Below are positions 5,029 through 5,168 of a DNA stretch of 5,168 bases, piece after piece. Both the position numbers and the translations under genes were made by a program. This stretch comes from Acidimicrobiales bacterium (GTDB lineage Bacteria; Actinomycetota; Acidimicrobiia; Acidimicrobiales; RAAP-2), in assembly GCA_017882985.1 (NCBI GenBank), contig JADGOK010000097.1, forward strand, positions 1-5,168, in the 5' to 3' direction. The stretch's first letter is position 1; the number at the start of each line of letters is the position of its first letter. Under the pieces are notes generated by a model, which searched no databases, was not told the origin of the DNA, and was given only the letters and a program-made list of their open reading frames with translations.

Positions 5029-5168
5029 TCAGAAGTCGACTGCCTGTCGCGCGTTCAAAGTGTAGGTCCGTTTGAGCGCAGGCAGTAGACGAAAGATTCG
5101 AGTCGCGGTCGGCGAACTCCGTGAGTCGATCAGCGCGTAGGTGTTCTCCAGTTCACCCTGGAGCGCCG
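5029..5168 (-). CDS. 3' end of an unidentified gene upstream of fadB2 (partial)
   Basis: On the minus strand a frame is open from the window edge (first full codon 5166-5164) through 45 codons to TGA at 5031-5029. The visible C terminus begins ALQGELENTYALIDS and ends NARQAVDF. Codons mostly end in G or C, and the stop sits just before the fadB2 ribosome binding site, as expected for a preceding operon gene. The other two minus frames are quickly closed by stops. I do not recognise the family. The tail is moderately basic and lacks a membrane segment. A stretch like 'LIDSRSSPTATRIFRLL' loosely recalls C-terminal tails of some glycosyltransferase-like proteins, which is not enough for a call. 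The end overlaps an extended inverted repeat (5035-5090), which could instead mean that part of this is regulatory DNA. Confidence 0.5.
   Translation of the reverse strand, partial: ALQGELENTYALIDSRSSPTATRIFRLLPALKRTYTLNARQAVDF
5035..5090. repeat. Extended imperfect inverted repeat upstream of fadB2
   Basis: Outer arms GTC/GAC (5035-5037 and 5088-5090) and ACTGCCTG/CAGGCAGT (5039-5046 and 5079-5086) are joined by one mismatch. After a one-sided 5-nt bulge come inner arms CGTTCAAA/TTTGAGCG (5052-5059 and 5071-5078; seven Watson-Crick pairs and one wobble). The loop is 11 nt. Together this gives about 19 pairs in 56 nt, ending about 20 nt before the fadB2 ATG. It lies in the 3' end of the upstream reading frame and has no T-run, so it does not look like an ordinary terminator. 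It could be an RNA processing or stability hairpin or, for the inner arms, a protein-binding palindrome. Confidence 0.5.
5059..5064 (-). promoter_or_regulatory. Possible -10 box of a fadB2-proximal promoter
   Basis: TACACT on the minus strand lies in the loop region of the inverted repeat. It would start a transcript near 5052, giving about 37 nt of leader before the fadB2 ATG and including its Shine-Dalgarno. The -35 region is poor. The flanking TTCAAA/TTTGAG arms would place a potential operator across the promoter. Confidence 0.25.

Noticed and set aside
4447..5088. A 213-codon plus-strand frame opposite fadB2
   Set aside because: It is antisense to a fully conserved dehydrogenase. Its Ser/Thr/Arg-rich product is typical of a GC-driven shadow frame.
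1..5168. Mobile element, CRISPR, tRNA/rRNA, toxin-antitoxin or defence system
   Set aside because: I read both strands and found no terminal repeats, spaced direct repeats, cloverleaf structure, transposase or nuclease motifs. The complete genes are all well-known housekeeping or catabolic families.

Overview
The window looks like ordinary chromosomal housekeeping and catabolic DNA from a moderately GC-rich actinobacterium. I would guess Acidimicrobiia or a relative. That guess rests on G/C-ending codon choice, a mycobacterial FadB2-like dehydrogenase, and three places where a TANNNT -10 box sits 5-6 nt before a start codon, the leaderless-gene layout common in Actinobacteria. The taxonomic placement is inference. 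I see no mobile element, CRISPR array, tRNA, rRNA, phage gene or defence gene.

Layout. At the left edge (1-133) is a short divergent intergenic region. A truncated gene starts at 52 and runs leftward off the window, and ettA starts at 134 and runs rightward. ettA (134-1813, +) encodes the ABC-F translation factor EttA and is complete. A 170-nt gap follows. It holds a good -10 box, a candidate 38-codon leaderless ORF containing three Trp codons, and the Shine-Dalgarno of the next gene. kynU (1984-3216, +), kynureninase, starts with TTG. It converges on purU (3226-4092, -), formyltetrahydrofolate deformylase, with 9 nt between the stop codons and a small hairpin across the junction. Upstream of purU on the same strand is a FadB2-type 3-hydroxybutyryl-CoA dehydrogenase gene (4161-5015, -). 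It is preceded by the 3' end of an unrecognised gene (5029-5168, -) that stops 13 nt before the dehydrogenase ATG.

How the genes fit together. They do not form one pathway. EttA regulates entry of ribosomes into elongation according to energy status. KynU makes anthranilate and alanine from kynurenine in tryptophan breakdown. PurU releases formate and tetrahydrofolate from 10-formyl-tetrahydrofolate. The dehydrogenase serves short-chain acyl-CoA metabolism. The tryptophan pathway also releases formate, at the N-formylkynurenine step, but kynU and purU are convergent, so shared regulation is not implied.

The most interesting observation is the kynU leader. A possible leaderless peptide with 3 Trp in 38 residues ends inside the kynU Shine-Dalgarno, and its last Trp codon is two codons before the stop. 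This suggests, without proving, translational control of a tryptophan-catabolic gene by tryptophan supply. The second is an extended inverted repeat (5035-5090) overlapping a -10-like box just upstream of the dehydrogenase gene.
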